Part shown: piece after piece, positions 21,641 to 31,160 of the stretch
Numbering within the stretch: position 1 is the first letter of the stretch
Layout of the letters: each line of letters starts with the position of its first letter
Assembly (NCBI GenBank): GCA_947579605.1
Contig: OX388327.1
Location: forward strand, 3,149,122-3,213,121
DNA: 64,000 nt
Source of the DNA: Athripsodes cinereus
Lineage: Eukaryota > Arthropoda > Insecta > Trichoptera > Leptoceridae
Direction: 5' to 3'
The notes under the pieces: model-generated
Seen by the model: only the letters and a program-made list of their open reading frames with translations
What the model was told of the DNA's origin: nothing
Database searches by the model: none
Program-made: the position numbers and the translations under genes

Positions 21641-21847
21641 TTTGCACGGTTTCTGTTTATTTAAACCCGAGCAATGCCGGGTTACAAAAGCTTGTATATA
21701 ATAATTAGAGTTTAGCTTGAGGTCCTATTGTCATCATCGGTATCAACCTACTTACATAATAAAATATAGATTATTTATTGTTGTAATCAAAATATATTAG
21801 GTGTTCTTATTTATATAAAAATGTACCTATCTTTTTTTATGAAAGAT

Positions 21848-21911
21848 GTATCTGTTTTTTTGTTGTTGTTGTAAACCCAAATATAACCTTATACACCTTT
21901 CACAGTAGTAA
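21848..21911 (-). repeat. SINE 3' part
   Basis: Complement of the AAGCTTAC...GTGAAAGGTGTATAAGG...TTTGGGTTTA body of the tRNA-derived SINE, fused to the LINE fragment at 21912. Confidence 0.55.
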
Positions 21912-22054
21912 GCTAGAAGCTGGACATGTCAGGAGATGCCCAATGTTTTGTTCCTCTCCACATTCACACACCATGCTCTCAGCCAATCCCCATCTCTGAA
22001 GATTCTTCCTAGTGCGTCCCACTCCTGTTCTGATCCTGTTGAGGGTTTTCCACA
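21912..22054 (-). pseudogene. LINE C-terminal zinc-knuckle fragment
   Basis: A clean 48-codon frame: MWKTLNRIRTGVGRTRKNLQ ... CECGEEQNIGHLLTCP. The CxCx7HxxxxC pattern is the zinc-binding C-terminus of jockey/I-clade LINE proteins that follows RNase H in some families. Truncated on both sides. Confidence 0.65.
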
Positions 22055-22431
22055 TATTTACATATTATTATTATAAGGAATCGTGGCAGGTATACATTTG
22101 CACCAATTAAAGTTTAAAAATATATATATATATATATCTAAATGGCAAAGAAATCTACGGAACGATTATTTTAATCTTAAAATCGAGGCCATTACATATT
22201 GTACAATAATTTTATTAAATTTTAAGAATTGGATTAAGTAAGTATTTATGTACTGTATTATTTTTGCTGTAATTTGATTTAGATAATATTATTTTTTAAA
22301 TCTTAATTACATTATTAGAAAATGTATTATATTTTTTTTTTATTTATACATCACTATTTATATATCACAATAATAAATGTTTTTAAGATAAAAGTGAATC
22401 TATATTGTGTTCGATTTAAATCATGTTAAAC

Positions 22432-23218
22432 CAGTGGTTCTTAACCTTTCCCCACCAGTTAAATATGCATTCACCGAACCCCTTCTAATTTGAAAAACAA
22501 AATTAGATTTTTACAAATTCAAACATGGTGTATATTTGTAATTTTATTATGTGGTTTATGTGACACAATGTGTTTAATTTTTATTTTTATAATTTGAAGT
22601 GATGCAGTATATTTTGTTTTTGTTTTGATTTTAATTTGATACGATGGTGGTGTTGTACAATTGTTGTTTATAACTATGTATTAAAGGCGTAAGCCGTATG
22701 TATTATTATAAATAAATAAATAAATAAATATATAGGTGACAGGTGTACAAAAAAAAATAAAAAACAAATATCGAAAAATTAAATTTTAATGGTTAAATCA
22801 AAACATGAAACATATTAATTAATATTAACTTCAAATCAGTGTGACTTCTGCTGTTGCCTTTCAGAAACCAATTCAGAAATTCGCGGCTTTACCTTGGCAA
22901 GTGCCACTCTCATGTCATTTTCACAACAAAGTCTATTCCTCTTCTTCGTTTTTATATCCAACATCTTCGAAAAGGACTGCTCGCAAAGATATGTTGTAAC
23001 AAACGGTATAAAAATCTCCAGAGCTTTCTTAGCAATAATGTAATATTTGAATTGTTAGAATAAACTGGCAACATTGTTTTTCAAACTTGTGATGGCGGCT
23101 TGAAGGAATTATCGGAGTATTTTATTCTTTTTCCAACTCGCAAAACTATCTTGCCTCTAAAATGATTTTCACCGAACCCCCAAGACCGACTCACCGAACC
23201 CCTGGTTAAGAACCACTG
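22432..23218 (-). mobile_element. hAT element with exact TSD and transposase remnant
   Basis: 787 bp, bounded by TGTTAAAC at 22424-22431 and 23219-23226. TIR CAGTGGTTCTTAACC, exact inverse at the right. An internally deleted copy: only the C-terminus of the transposase remains (22836-23045, minus). The 8-bp TSD is intact, so the insertion is not very old. Confidence 0.9.
22836..23045 (-). pseudogene. hAT transposase C-terminus (ZBED5/SCAND3-like)
   Basis: About 68 codons open to a TGA at 22836-22838: FIPFVTTYLCEQSFSKM, DIKTKKRNRLCCENDMRVAL, KVKPRISELVSERQQQKSH. The TTYLCE.FS...IKTK.RNRL....DLRVAL pattern is the dimerisation region of the vertebrate/insect ZBED5-like hAT transposases. The catalytic domain and BED finger are absent. 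Confidence 0.8.
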
Positions 23219-23424
23219 TGTTAAACGCAAGGCCAATATATAATGAAGTAATTTGTGTTATATACTCGTATGTGTTCTCAGCACGAGATTTATATATTAA
23301 ATTTATTAATCGACATAGAAATATGAACAGATTAATTTGTCTTGACACGGAGAGGACAACTAGTTTATTTGTCAAGTTTAACTATTATCAAATGACTTAT
23401 TTTTAAAATGAAACACGATATCTA

Positions 23425-23700
23425 CCCAAGTAGCACAAGAGGCTGTTTATCAGCCGAATAACGGAATAACATCACGCTTAAAGCTGAATAAAAAAGCTGC
23501 ATAAGGGCTGTATAGGGCCGTATACAGCTCTTATAGCTCTTAAATCGGCACAAATTATTCAGCCTTAAGTTCACAAAGTTGCTTAAGAGCTGTGTAGCAG
23601 CAATATAACAGTGTTGTAAAGGGTAACGACAGTTCTATGCGCTGAATATCGACTGACTAAGACATCACGATTTACTCTTTATTCAGAAAATATGTCACAT
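23425..23700. repeat. palindrome-rich dispersed repeat
   Basis: Starts CCCAAGTAGCACAAGAGGCT and contains many AGCTGT/ACAGCT motifs, for example GCTGTATAGGGCCGTATACAGC centred near 23520. Looks like a small TIR or foldback element, but its ends are not resolved. Confidence 0.4.
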
Positions 23701-23767
23701 GTACGCTCTAATTCACATTTTATTCCGGGAAAAGCTGTTTGAAACATGTGTAAAATCAAGTGAACAT

Positions 23768-23842
23768 AGTTATTCCACTATTGACTTAATTAATTATGCA
23801 AAGCCGGCTCGCAAAATAAATTCAGTCAATAGTGGAATATAT
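23768..23842. repeat. second Penelope-type inverted junction
   Basis: Minus from 23820 to 23768 and plus from 23812 to 23842 both begin GCCGGCT and run through GTCAATAGTGGAATA. It is the same head-to-head arrangement as 14572-14790, with the intervening hammerhead core deleted. The following ATGAACTTCCACCA and GTCGGTCGATAAATTA blocks are shared with 14818-14850. Confidence 0.45.
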
Positions 23843-23985
23843 CATATACATAAATTATTATTATGAACTTCCACCAAGAACCGTCGGTCGATAAATTAAA
23901 CTTTATCGAATGACGTTTCTTTGCGGGAGTTCATTATAATAAAAAATTAAAATGGAATAAAATTTTGGATAATTTGAAGCAAGCG

Positions 23986-24060
23986 TTTCGTTCTACCTTA
24001 GATTTATCTATAGGAAGCCGAATTTCGGCTTCCTTTAGATAAATCTAAGGTAGAACGAAA
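23986..24060. repeat. strong hairpin H1
   Basis: Outer arms of 25 bp (23986-24010 and 24036-24060, TTTCGTTCTACC... and inverse) pair perfectly; an inner 11-bp stem AGGAAGCCGAA follows after one T-T mismatch. A 36-bp stem with a 1-nt loop in total. Confidence 0.85.
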
Positions 24061-24068
24061 TTTCGGCT

Positions 24069-24113
24069 TGAGGATGATAGTGGAAGCCGCGAAAGCTTCC
24101 ACTATCATCCTCA
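24069..24113. repeat. strong hairpin H2
   Basis: Perfect 19-bp arms TGAGGATGATAGTGGAAGC at 24069-24087 and 24095-24113 with the 7-nt loop CGCGAAA. It begins 9 bp after H1. Confidence 0.85.
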
Positions 24114-24117
24114 GGCA

Positions 24118-24235
24118 AGCTTTTAGTAGCCCCATTTCACGACACAAGCTTTTAGTGGCTTACTGTGAGTAGTATAAGGTTTTATTTGGGTCTATAACAA
24201 GCAAAACCGAGATATGTCTTTTTTTAAATGTAAAC
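24118..24235 (+). repeat. SINE 3' part
   Basis: TTTCACGACACAAGCTTTTA, GTGGCTTACTGTGA, TATTTGGGTCTATAAC and an A-rich end match the body of the tRNA-derived SINE; the tRNA-like head is missing. Confidence 0.55.
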
Positions 24236-24275
24236 TTTACAAATTAATATTCACAAATGAAATTACTTAAATGAG

Positions 24276-24324
24276 AAGGCGTCTTGACGCTTCTCACTTA
24301 TAGTAAGAAGCGTCAAGACGCCTT
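24276..24324. repeat. strong hairpin H3
   Basis: Perfect 19-bp arms AAGGCGTCTTGACGCTTCT at 24276-24294 and its inverse at 24306-24324, loop CACTTATAGTA. It lies in the MITE sequence that surrounds the hAT at 24372. Confidence 0.85.
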
Positions 24325-24371
24325 TCTCACTTCTTCCGATTATACTTTGCACAATGTTTCATTGTATAAAT

Positions 24372-24740
24372 TAGTGATGTAACGAATGTGTGATTTTGGA
24401 TATTCGCGAATACGAATGCGAATGCGAATAGCGAATATTGACTTGCTTAAATTTCTACAATTAGTCAAACATTAAAATTTCTACCACCCCGTCGCCGAAT
24501 TTTCAAAATGGTATATTATATATGTAATACTTCAAAACTCCCCGGTTTTCTCAAGGAATATTTTCTTGTAGTTCCTTTTTCTACATTATACCGGGTAAGT
24601 ATCCGGTACTTTTACCGAATTACCGATACTTTATTACCAAAATAATATTCGCAAAACATTCGCATATTTTTTGCGAATACTTTGAAATATGCGAATATTC
24701 GCGAATGCGAATGCGAATACGAATATTCGTTACATCACTA
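24372..24740. mobile_element. hAT-type foldback element, copy 1
   Basis: Ends TAGTGATGTAACG and exact inverse; flanks GTATAAAT and GTATAAAC (7 of 8), an 8-bp TSD. The interior repeats CGAATGCGAATA-like motifs at both ends. It is inserted in a MITE of the 20208 family (ACTTCTTCCGATTA... before, ATAGTTCTCCAATTAG after). Other copies at 31683 and 59110. Confidence 0.8.
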
Positions 24741-25194
24741 GTATAAACATAGTTCTCCAATTAGAGATGTTTGATTACGTTTGGAGAAGTTTGTAGGAGG
24801 CATATATCCAACGGTAGAAAGATGGCTGGCTAGTGATTGTGTGAGTGAGTCATCCTACAGGTTACTCCGCTTGTAGCAGATACCGTGATGGCTTTGATTT
24901 TAAATATCAAATAGTGTCTATTATGCACTATCTGTGCAATGATTGTGTAAACTATTTGTTAGATGTCACATGTAGGTGCCTACTTGTAATTATTACATGT
25001 GACATTTCCCGCAATTATTGGGGTAACCGGAGGGGTAATGACCTTTCATCTCTCATAGGTAACATTTCAGCATTATTAATCTGTATAATATTGTGTAGAA
25101 TATACAACCAATACCTGTATAGGAATAGCAGTGGCGTTCTTGCCATACTTGCAAAATAGCATCGCATGCCCGAGAATTAAATATGTAATTTACT

Positions 25195-25313
25195 AAGCAC
25201 ACGCCTTTTGCAGGACAATCGAAACTTACGGGAGTTTGTGAAGAGATTAAAATATTAATCATTCATTGATTCTTGGGCGGTAAGTATACGAAGTTCGCTG
25301 GGTCAGCTAGTTA
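25195..25313 (+). repeat. Helitron-like 3' end
   Basis: ACGGGAGTTTGTGAAGAGAT, TTAATCATTCATTGATTC, GGGCGGTAAGTATACGAAG, TTCGCTGGGTCAGCTAGT. The CTAG terminus and shared block with 17456-17550 support a Helitron end. Confidence 0.45.
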
Positions 25314-25413
25314 TAGTTATTTGAGGATATTAACGCTATTTTTATTTAGTAAATATTATAGTCTCTGGGTATCAATCGCAAAATTGCATGCCCAATATAA
25401 AGAGCCTATAGCC

Positions 25414-25670
25414 CAGGCGTCGGCAACCTATGGCACGCGTGCCAGGCTTGGCACGCGATGGGGTTCTGAATGGCACTCTACAAAGTAATCAGGGAAATCG
25501 CGAAAATATAATTTTATGTTATTTTTTTAATAAATATGTTTAAAAGATAAATTTGGTGTAAAATTCTTCTCCTCTAGAGCCCCATTATATAATTTAGAAT
25601 TAAGGCGGCACCCTGAATCATATTGGTAGAGTGGCTTGGCACACCACAGCTAAAAGGTTGCCGACCCCTG
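25414..25670. mobile_element. non-autonomous hAT with exact TSD
   Basis: 257 bp between identical CTATAGCC flanks (25406-25413, 25671-25678). Ends CAGGCGTCGGCAACCT and inverse of CAGGGGTCGGCAACCT; subterminal TGGCACGCG/TTGGCACACC motifs. Confidence 0.9.
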
Positions 25671-25911
25671 CTATAGCCTATAGTCCCGCCGCTGTGGCAT
25701 ACGCAGGTAAATGACATGCGACATAGTAAATATGATGATGATGATGTAGGTATATTTGTTCTGATGACACTGCGATTATCTCATCATATTATTATTCTAT
25801 ATTGCATTATTATAAATATATATAGAATTAATCATTGTTATTACATGTCTATATTGTAATATAATTTATTAATTGTAAATGTAATACTCAATACGTAAAA
25901 CCAGAGACGTA

Positions 25912-26388
25912 ACTATATCATCTGAGGCCCGTATCAATTCATTGCATGCCCCCCCAGTGAAAATTGTCAAGTTGTAATTTAATTTTAATAAGTAGGTATA
26001 AATTACTTAAGTAGTTACTAATATTGTATGCGTCTAGTTAAATATCTAATAAATTTTATTTTCAAAAGCATAGGTATTGCATAATTTTTGATGAAATAAC
26101 AGTTTAATATTAATAAGATTTTTATATTAATAAAATTCTTTTCTCTGAGCTGTTCCGGAAAAGTGTAATTTATTTGAATTTGTTGGTGTTCTTTAGTTGC
26201 GTCTAACTTTAATTGATTTTTTTTTTATATTTGATTTTAAGTACTTGTATAAAATTTATAATTCATACCAAATTTTGTTGAAAATTTTAGGCTACTACTG
26301 AGCTCGCTGCCTCTCGGACCGGGGCCCCCCATCGGTTCGGGGGCCAGTGACATTTTGCCAGCCCTGCTACCCTATAGTTACGCCACTG
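25912..26388. mobile_element. non-autonomous hAT
   Basis: 477 bp; ends CAGAGACGTAACTATA and inverse of CAGTGGCGTAACTATA. Flanks CGTAAAAC and CGTGTAAC agree at 6 of 8, an eroded TSD. Confidence 0.75.
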
Positions 26389-26564
26389 CGTGTAACATTA
26401 TGTCGTTATTTATTGTGTATAATATATACCTATTGTATGTAGGAATATTATTTTCACATCCGCATGTCGCCATAGTAGTTTAAATGTATTTATATTGTAT
26501 AGAATAAATATTCATTGTTATTAATACTTTTATATTTTGCTACTTTACCTACCCCGTAAAGTTG

Positions 26565-26640
26565 GGTTGGTTGGAAGACATCGCAATCTAGCGATAAACT
26601 CGCCCTCTGTACATTGAATTGTATAACTGATATTTATATG
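26565..26640 (+). repeat. retroposon 3'-UTR motif
   Basis: GTTGGGTTGGTTGGAAGACA, ATCGCAATCTAGCGATAAAC, TCGCCCTCTGTAC: the plus-strand form of the shared 3' motif, with an ATCGC/GCGAT stem. Confidence 0.5.
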
Positions 26641-26684
26641 ATGATTTTGTTTTGACGCCGTTTAACCGTCCCTAGGGCCTAGAT

Positions 26685-27015
26685 CAAGGGTGGCCAACCC
26701 GCGGCCCGTTGGGTGTCTCGGTGCGGCCCGCGAAGCATATGCACACTTTTTTTTTTAAATAATAGTCGGTACGGGTACCCGTTACTTTTGTGAAGGAGGT
26801 ATTTCGAGAAAATATTCTTAAAGAAAACCGAGGAGTTTTGTAACATTTCAAATTCCTATATCATTTTGAAAATTTGACGACGGGGGGGTAGAAATTTAGA
26901 GGTGAAGCAAAATTTTTCAATGTTCCATATATAGAGTAGGTATATTGCTGTGCGGCCCGGTAGGAAATCTCATTCTGAAATTTGGCCCGGCTGCTGAAAA
27001 GGTTGGCCATACCCA
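26685..27015. mobile_element. non-autonomous hAT (GGGTGGCCAACC family), copy 1
   Basis: 331 bp; left CAAGGGTGGCCAACCCGCGG, right inverse CATGGGTATGGCCAACC. Flanks GCCTAGAT and GCCTAGAC (7 of 8). Subterminal GCGGCCCG/GGCCCGG motifs. Copy 2 at 58215-58614. Confidence 0.85.
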
Positions 27016-27266
27016 TGGCCTAGACCGTCTCAAAGGCGCCGGTGAAGAGTGCAGTTTTCAATAAATTTACTTCTGAAGCTGGTGGATTGACTGTAGATAA
27101 TCCCGAAATCCGGGGATTAGAAAAAAGGGCCGGGATCGAATCCTCTCTACTTGTATTATTTATATTAATTTGTTTGTGGTATTGAAAGAGTGGCATTGAC
27201 TGTGTGTAATACCAATTAAATCAATATTTTCGATATATGCGACTTGTTGAGCTATGGAAGAGGCCT

Positions 27267-27455
27267 GAGTCAATAACACATTTTCACGTTACGTTTTCGT
27301 TCCGTTAACGTTCGAATATAGACGAAGTTGCAAGCAATTGTCAATTTCGTTGCTAAGATACACAATAGTTACGAAAATTAACACTTTGGCGCTACGTCGT
27401 CTGCATTTGAACTCTAACGGAACGAAATCGTAACGTGAAAATGTGTTATTGACTC
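27267..27455. mobile_element. palindromic MITE, copy A
   Basis: The 27 terminal bp (GAGTCAATAACACATTTTC...) are perfectly inverted, and most of the 189 bp can fold on itself around the GTTACGTTTTCG/CGAAATCGTAAC arms. Only 7 bp separate it from copy B. Confidence 0.8.
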
Positions 27456-27462
27456 TGTAGCC

Positions 27463-27642
27463 CTAGTCAAAAAACGTTTTAGCGTTACGTTTTCGTTTCG
27501 TTTTCGTTCAAACGTGGACGACGTTGCGAGAACGCGTCAATTTTCGTAGCTACTTTTGTATTTTAGCTACGAAAATTGACACGTCCTCGTAACGTCGTCC
27601 ACGTTTGAACGAAAACGTAACGTTAAAATGTTTTTTGACTAG
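27463..27642. mobile_element. palindromic MITE, copy B
   Basis: 180 bp, near-perfect palindrome: CTAGTCAAAAAAC, GCGTTACGTTTTCG, AATTTTCGTAGCTAC mirrored about the centre near 27553. AGAGGCCT flanks the A+B pair on both outer sides (27260, 27649). Confidence 0.85.
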
Positions 27643-28039
27643 GCCCACAGGCCTCTGGACAGTCGATAAAGTTGCTTGGAATTTAACTACAAGTTTGCTA
27701 CAAAAATCTTATATGGTTACTCCATTATTGAATACTAAATCATAAAATCTATGCGTAACACTTAATTCACACTTAATAAGTATTTTTTTCTCTCATCATT
27801 AGCAGAGTAATGTTACATTTTGTAATACAGCCGCCACTCTATTTAATGTTATTATGTAGGTACCTGATGTTACTTCCGTATTATTATTAATGTTAATGTA
27901 ATACAGATCACAAAATGTGAACTACACTATTATCTCTCAAGTCAATACGATTTAACCCTTTCAGGTCAATAGGAATACACATCCAAAAAATAAGAATGAA
28001 AGTTGGGAAAGATTAAAATAGTATGTATTAAAAATATAC

Positions 28040-28238
28040 CTATGTGTCGAGGCATGAACCCTCAAGGTTAATACCATTAACCGCTTGGAGGCGTTTGAAA
28101 TGTGGATCCACCAAAGAATGTTAAGAATATCTTGGACTGACATGACAAGTTACGTTTAATTATTATGCGTAGAGCAAATGCTCATATAGAATTGTTTACA
28201 ACAATCAAGCTCCGTAAAACTTCATATTTTGGTCACAT

Positions 28239-28241
<3 letters not shown>
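28040..28241 (+). pseudogene. RTE/BovB-like LINE tail, left part (insertion host)
   Basis: Plus-strand pieces EAFEMWIHQRMLRISWTDM and, after a frameshift, TIKLRKTSYFGHIM, the classic region after the RT domain of RTE/BovB-type LINEs. Frameshifts and stops show it is dead. It is cut at 28241 by the jockey insertion and resumes at 29910 with RGEKCVILKL. Confidence 0.7.
28230..28241. repeat. jockey target-site duplication, left copy
   Basis: TGGTCACATAAT, identical to 29910-29921. Confidence 0.9.
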
Positions 28242-28273
<32 letters not shown>

Positions 28274-28278
28274 TATTG

Positions 28279-28310
28279 GCGATGCATCCTTGTTTGGATG
28301 ATTTCCGCCA
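28279..28310 (-). promoter_or_regulatory. LINE 3'-terminal stem-loop
   Basis: GGCGATGCATCC-TTGTTT-GGATGATTTCCGCC on the plus strand; CATCC/GGATG and GGCG/CGCC arms pair. A variant with the same pairing occurs just before the tail of four other jockey relatives (1443, 16952, 32627, 62071), suggesting a conserved element read by the reverse transcriptase. Confidence 0.55.
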
Positions 28311-28393
28311 TTTATAATCATGGGTTTATTGTTTCAGGTTATAACTATAGATTAAACTAATTAGTTCAATAATGAGCAAAAGTGATCAATTTT

Positions 28394-29909
28394 TTAAAGT
28401 ACAATGAAATTTTTCAGAACAAAATCAAACAACATTCCATACACCTTATCATCCTCTAAACCAAGCAGATAGCTGATGTTAAGTGGGTATTCTACATTCT
28501 GAAGGGAGAAATACAAATCACCGCGGTCCCGAAGTGGGCACGCGAAAAAGACGTGGTCAAGAGTCTCATAATCTGTACCACACTCACAGTCAGGAATTGA
28601 TGCGAGACCCAGTTTAAAGAGATGACTCTCCAATCTGTGGTGATTGAATCGCATGCGCGAAATCGTGACAATCTGGGTTCTATTTATCTTCTTTTTGTGA
28701 TACCAAGGTTTTCTTGTTATCTGTTTTTTAATACACTTATAATAAAATCCCTTATGGTTACTTGCTGAGTTCCAAAGTTGTTCCCATTCCTGATATACTT
28801 CTCTCAAGGCCGCTTGAGAAAGGTCGCTATTTGGTATTATAAGCCCGGAAGGATACAAACCATCTTCAGTAGCCTTTTTAGCTAAAGTGTCAACTTTCTC
28901 GTTATGATTTATACCGCAATGGGAAGGAATCCATACCACAACGGCGTCTCCTCCTTTCGTTTTGAACTCGTGTAGGGTCTTCCTAATATTCAATATGTTA
29001 ATGTTTTCACAGTTAAAAGGGTGAGTAATTATCAAGGATTGGACCAGTGAAAGCGAATCTGTAAAAATAGCAACCTTGTCAAAACGTAAACGTTGGCTAA
29101 TATTTAGAGCCTCTAGCACAGCTAAAGCTTCAGCAGTAAAAACTGACGCCTTTGGAGGCAGTTTTAACAAAGTAGAGGAATCATTATGAGGAAAGTATAC
29201 TGCTGCCCCAGAGGGATTGTTCTGGGAAAATTTGGAGCCATCCGTAAATATGTGAATGTGGTGAGGCCATCTTTTAATAGTCTCGAATTGAAAAAGTTGG
29301 TTAATCTGTTGGGGCGTCCGTTTTGTCACTTTGTCAATTCCAACGTTTTCAACAACATTAGGCTCATGCACTAAAGTTTCGAAGGAATATTTGTATATAG
29401 GAGAGGGAGATGCTTGTCTGGTCGTAAATGGGTGTGTTTTGAATTTTTCGAAACTGCTACACAGATAAGGCTTTTTTTTGTTTTTCCAGAATCTATTTGA
29501 ATTGCAAAGTTGATTCAAAGTGAGCAGGTTTTTCGATAGTGGGTGGTCAATGAATTGGATTCTTTTGATGAGAAATGAGTCGGACAGGAATTGTCTTCGC
29601 AGTCTGAGAGGCATATCAGCACACTCAACTTGAAGAGAATTGATTGGGGTGGATGGGAATGCGCCAATCATTAGTCTGAGGGACTTCGATTGTACTCTCT
29701 CTAGCTTACGCTCAAGAGTTGAAGTAAGTGGAGTTAAGAGAAAACTTGCATAATCAAGATGGCTCCTAATTAGCGCATTGTACATGATTTTTACGGTGGA
29801 GGGATGAGAACCCCAAGAAACTCCGACTACAGCTCTTAAAATATTTAAAGCTTTCTCACATTTAGTAATAGTTTTGTTCACATGAGAATTCCAATTCAGT
29901 TTTCTGTCA
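28394..29909 (-). CDS. jockey-type LINE ORF2 fragment: RT tail, RNase H, zinc knuckle
   Basis: Part of the polyprotein that copies LINE RNA into DNA at the nick. Reading starts at the truncation (DRKLNWNSHVNKT). Numbering residues from the GTG codon at 29881 (495 codons): RT connection (1-200) with HLDYASFLL and the ERVQSKSLRLM motif; RNase H with D214 (FTDGSK), E251 (TAEALAVLEAL), D275 (FTDSLS) and D331 (NEKVDTLAKKA), all four expected acidic residues present; C-terminal knuckle C432, C434, H443, C448. No internal stop or frameshift. Endonuclease and catalytic RT domains are missing, so it cannot act alone; no start codon is expected, because truncation removed it. Confidence 0.92.
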
Positions 29910-30000
29910 TGGTCACATAATGAGAGGAGAAAAATGTGTCATCCTAAAACTTCGAAAATTGCTGTTTCAAATGGTGATAAAGCCTTGAAAATACACATTT
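29910..30000 (+). pseudogene. RTE/BovB-like LINE tail, right part
   Basis: Continues the host LINE after the jockey insertion (RGEKCVILKLRKLLFQ). Joining it to 28040-28241 through a single copy of the TSD restores GHIM-RGEK. Confidence 0.65.
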
Positions 30001-30465
30001 AAAAATATAAAAAGCACCATAATTTTTTCTAATTTTCTGTAGGTACTACTATTTTTGAGCTGTTTTTTGTGAAAGTTCCCCATTACGGAGCTCACTAGGT
30101 AAAAGTGGCAGTCCTATTCGGTGCCAGTGTCTCAACGGAACATACAAACAAACATATAAACGAACCATCTCAAAATATTTATGTGATTTTGATAATGTTA
30201 AGGCAAGTTGTAGGTACAATATTTTAAACTTGCTTTAATGGCAATGCACCCGTAATCTAGTGAATAATGAATAGTATAATACTTGCAAAATATACCTAAA
30301 TAATAATATTACCTGGTTGGTTGTTACATAACAAGAAATATCTGCATGTAAGAGTGAAACTACACTATGTCGAATTTTTGTCCAAAGTGACTTATGTAAT
30401 GCTTTTTTTGATGGCATTGATGTACCCACCGTCCGTCCAGATTCTTCTTCAACCACGTCCATGTT
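30001..30465. other. spacer, nothing recognised
   Basis: AT-rich, no feature supported. Confidence 0.3.
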
Positions 30466-30470
30466 TTGCT

Positions 30471-30690
30471 TACGTACGAGAACGAGAAATTTCTCCGAAA
30501 AATTCTCTTCTGATGGAGGAGAAATTTCTCTCCATAATTTTTCCTAGTGGTTTTTTATGATAATTGTAAAAATGATCAATAAAAAATATATCTGCCTCAA
30601 AATACATCATAATTCTCCACTTCGAGAAATTTACCGAGAAATTTCTCGGTAATTTTCTCGAAAAATAATTTCTTGAGAATTCCACAACAC
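30471..30690. repeat. foldback-like element of GAGAAATTTCTC units
   Basis: The palindrome GAGAAATTTCTC and variants occur at 30484, 30521 and 30632; CCGAGAAATTTCTCGG is at 30629-30644. The two ends are broadly inverted around about 30565. No TSD found. Confidence 0.5.
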
Positions 30691-30797
30691 CAACGGTACC
30701 TACCTACCAGCATGGTATTTTGTGCACCCACATTTTCGTTATATTTGACATGGGACCATTATTGGGAGCCCATGATAGAGTGTGATAATAAGATAAA

Positions 30798-30843
30798 GTG
30801 ATATATATATATATATATATATTTATTTATTTATTTATTTATT
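30798..30843. repeat. (AT)n(TTTA)n microsatellite
   Basis: An AT run followed by five TTTA units; the latter is the complement of a retroposon AATA tail leading into the GGCGTGAGCC block at 30855. Confidence 0.8.
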
Positions 30844-30984
30844 TACAACACACGGCGTGAGCCTTTTACATGTTAATGTTAATCAAGCAGTATAACAAAC
30901 AACAAACACAAACAGATACAATAGTCAAGAATACATTATTACATAGATTGGAAGTGAAAAATTAATTATATATATATATGGACA

Positions 30985-31160
30985 ATTTGTAAAGCGCCGT
31001 TTACTCATAACATGACCTCAAGGGCGCCATTTATCGTATCCATCACCCGAAACTCCCAGCAAAAAGGTGTGTCTTCAGTCCTCTTTTAAAACTCTCTCCA
31101 TTCACCTCCTCTCGCAGACACAGAGGCAGCTTGTTCCAACATCTGGGACCATAAGACCAT
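30985..31160 (-). pseudogene. LINE C-terminal fragment (GPRCWNKLPLC family), copy 1
   Basis: Minus strand encodes CWNKLPLCLREEVNGESFKR, GLKTHLFAGSFG. The W-N-x-LP...F....K..LF signature is the end of many LINE ORF2 proteins. Copies at 60435-60608 (minus) and 38400-38640 (plus). Confidence 0.6.

Larger units (their letters stand above)
28242..29909 (-). mobile_element. 5'-truncated jockey-type LINE
   Basis: A single retrotransposition event of 1.67 kb. On the minus strand it starts inside the RT tail (29909), carries an open frame to a stop at 28394, a 120-bp 3' UTR ending in a stem-loop (28279-28310), and an A tail (T run 28241-28271 on plus). The 12-bp TSD and long uninterrupted tail and frame indicate a comparatively young insertion. 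Confidence 0.92.

Noticed and set aside
24845..25159. 104-codon frame
   Set aside because: No domain, and it overlaps ordinary repeat-flanking sequence; frame length is within chance expectation.
30235..30462. Frames on both strands near 30.3 kb
   Set aside because: No motif on either strand; no conserved partner in the window.
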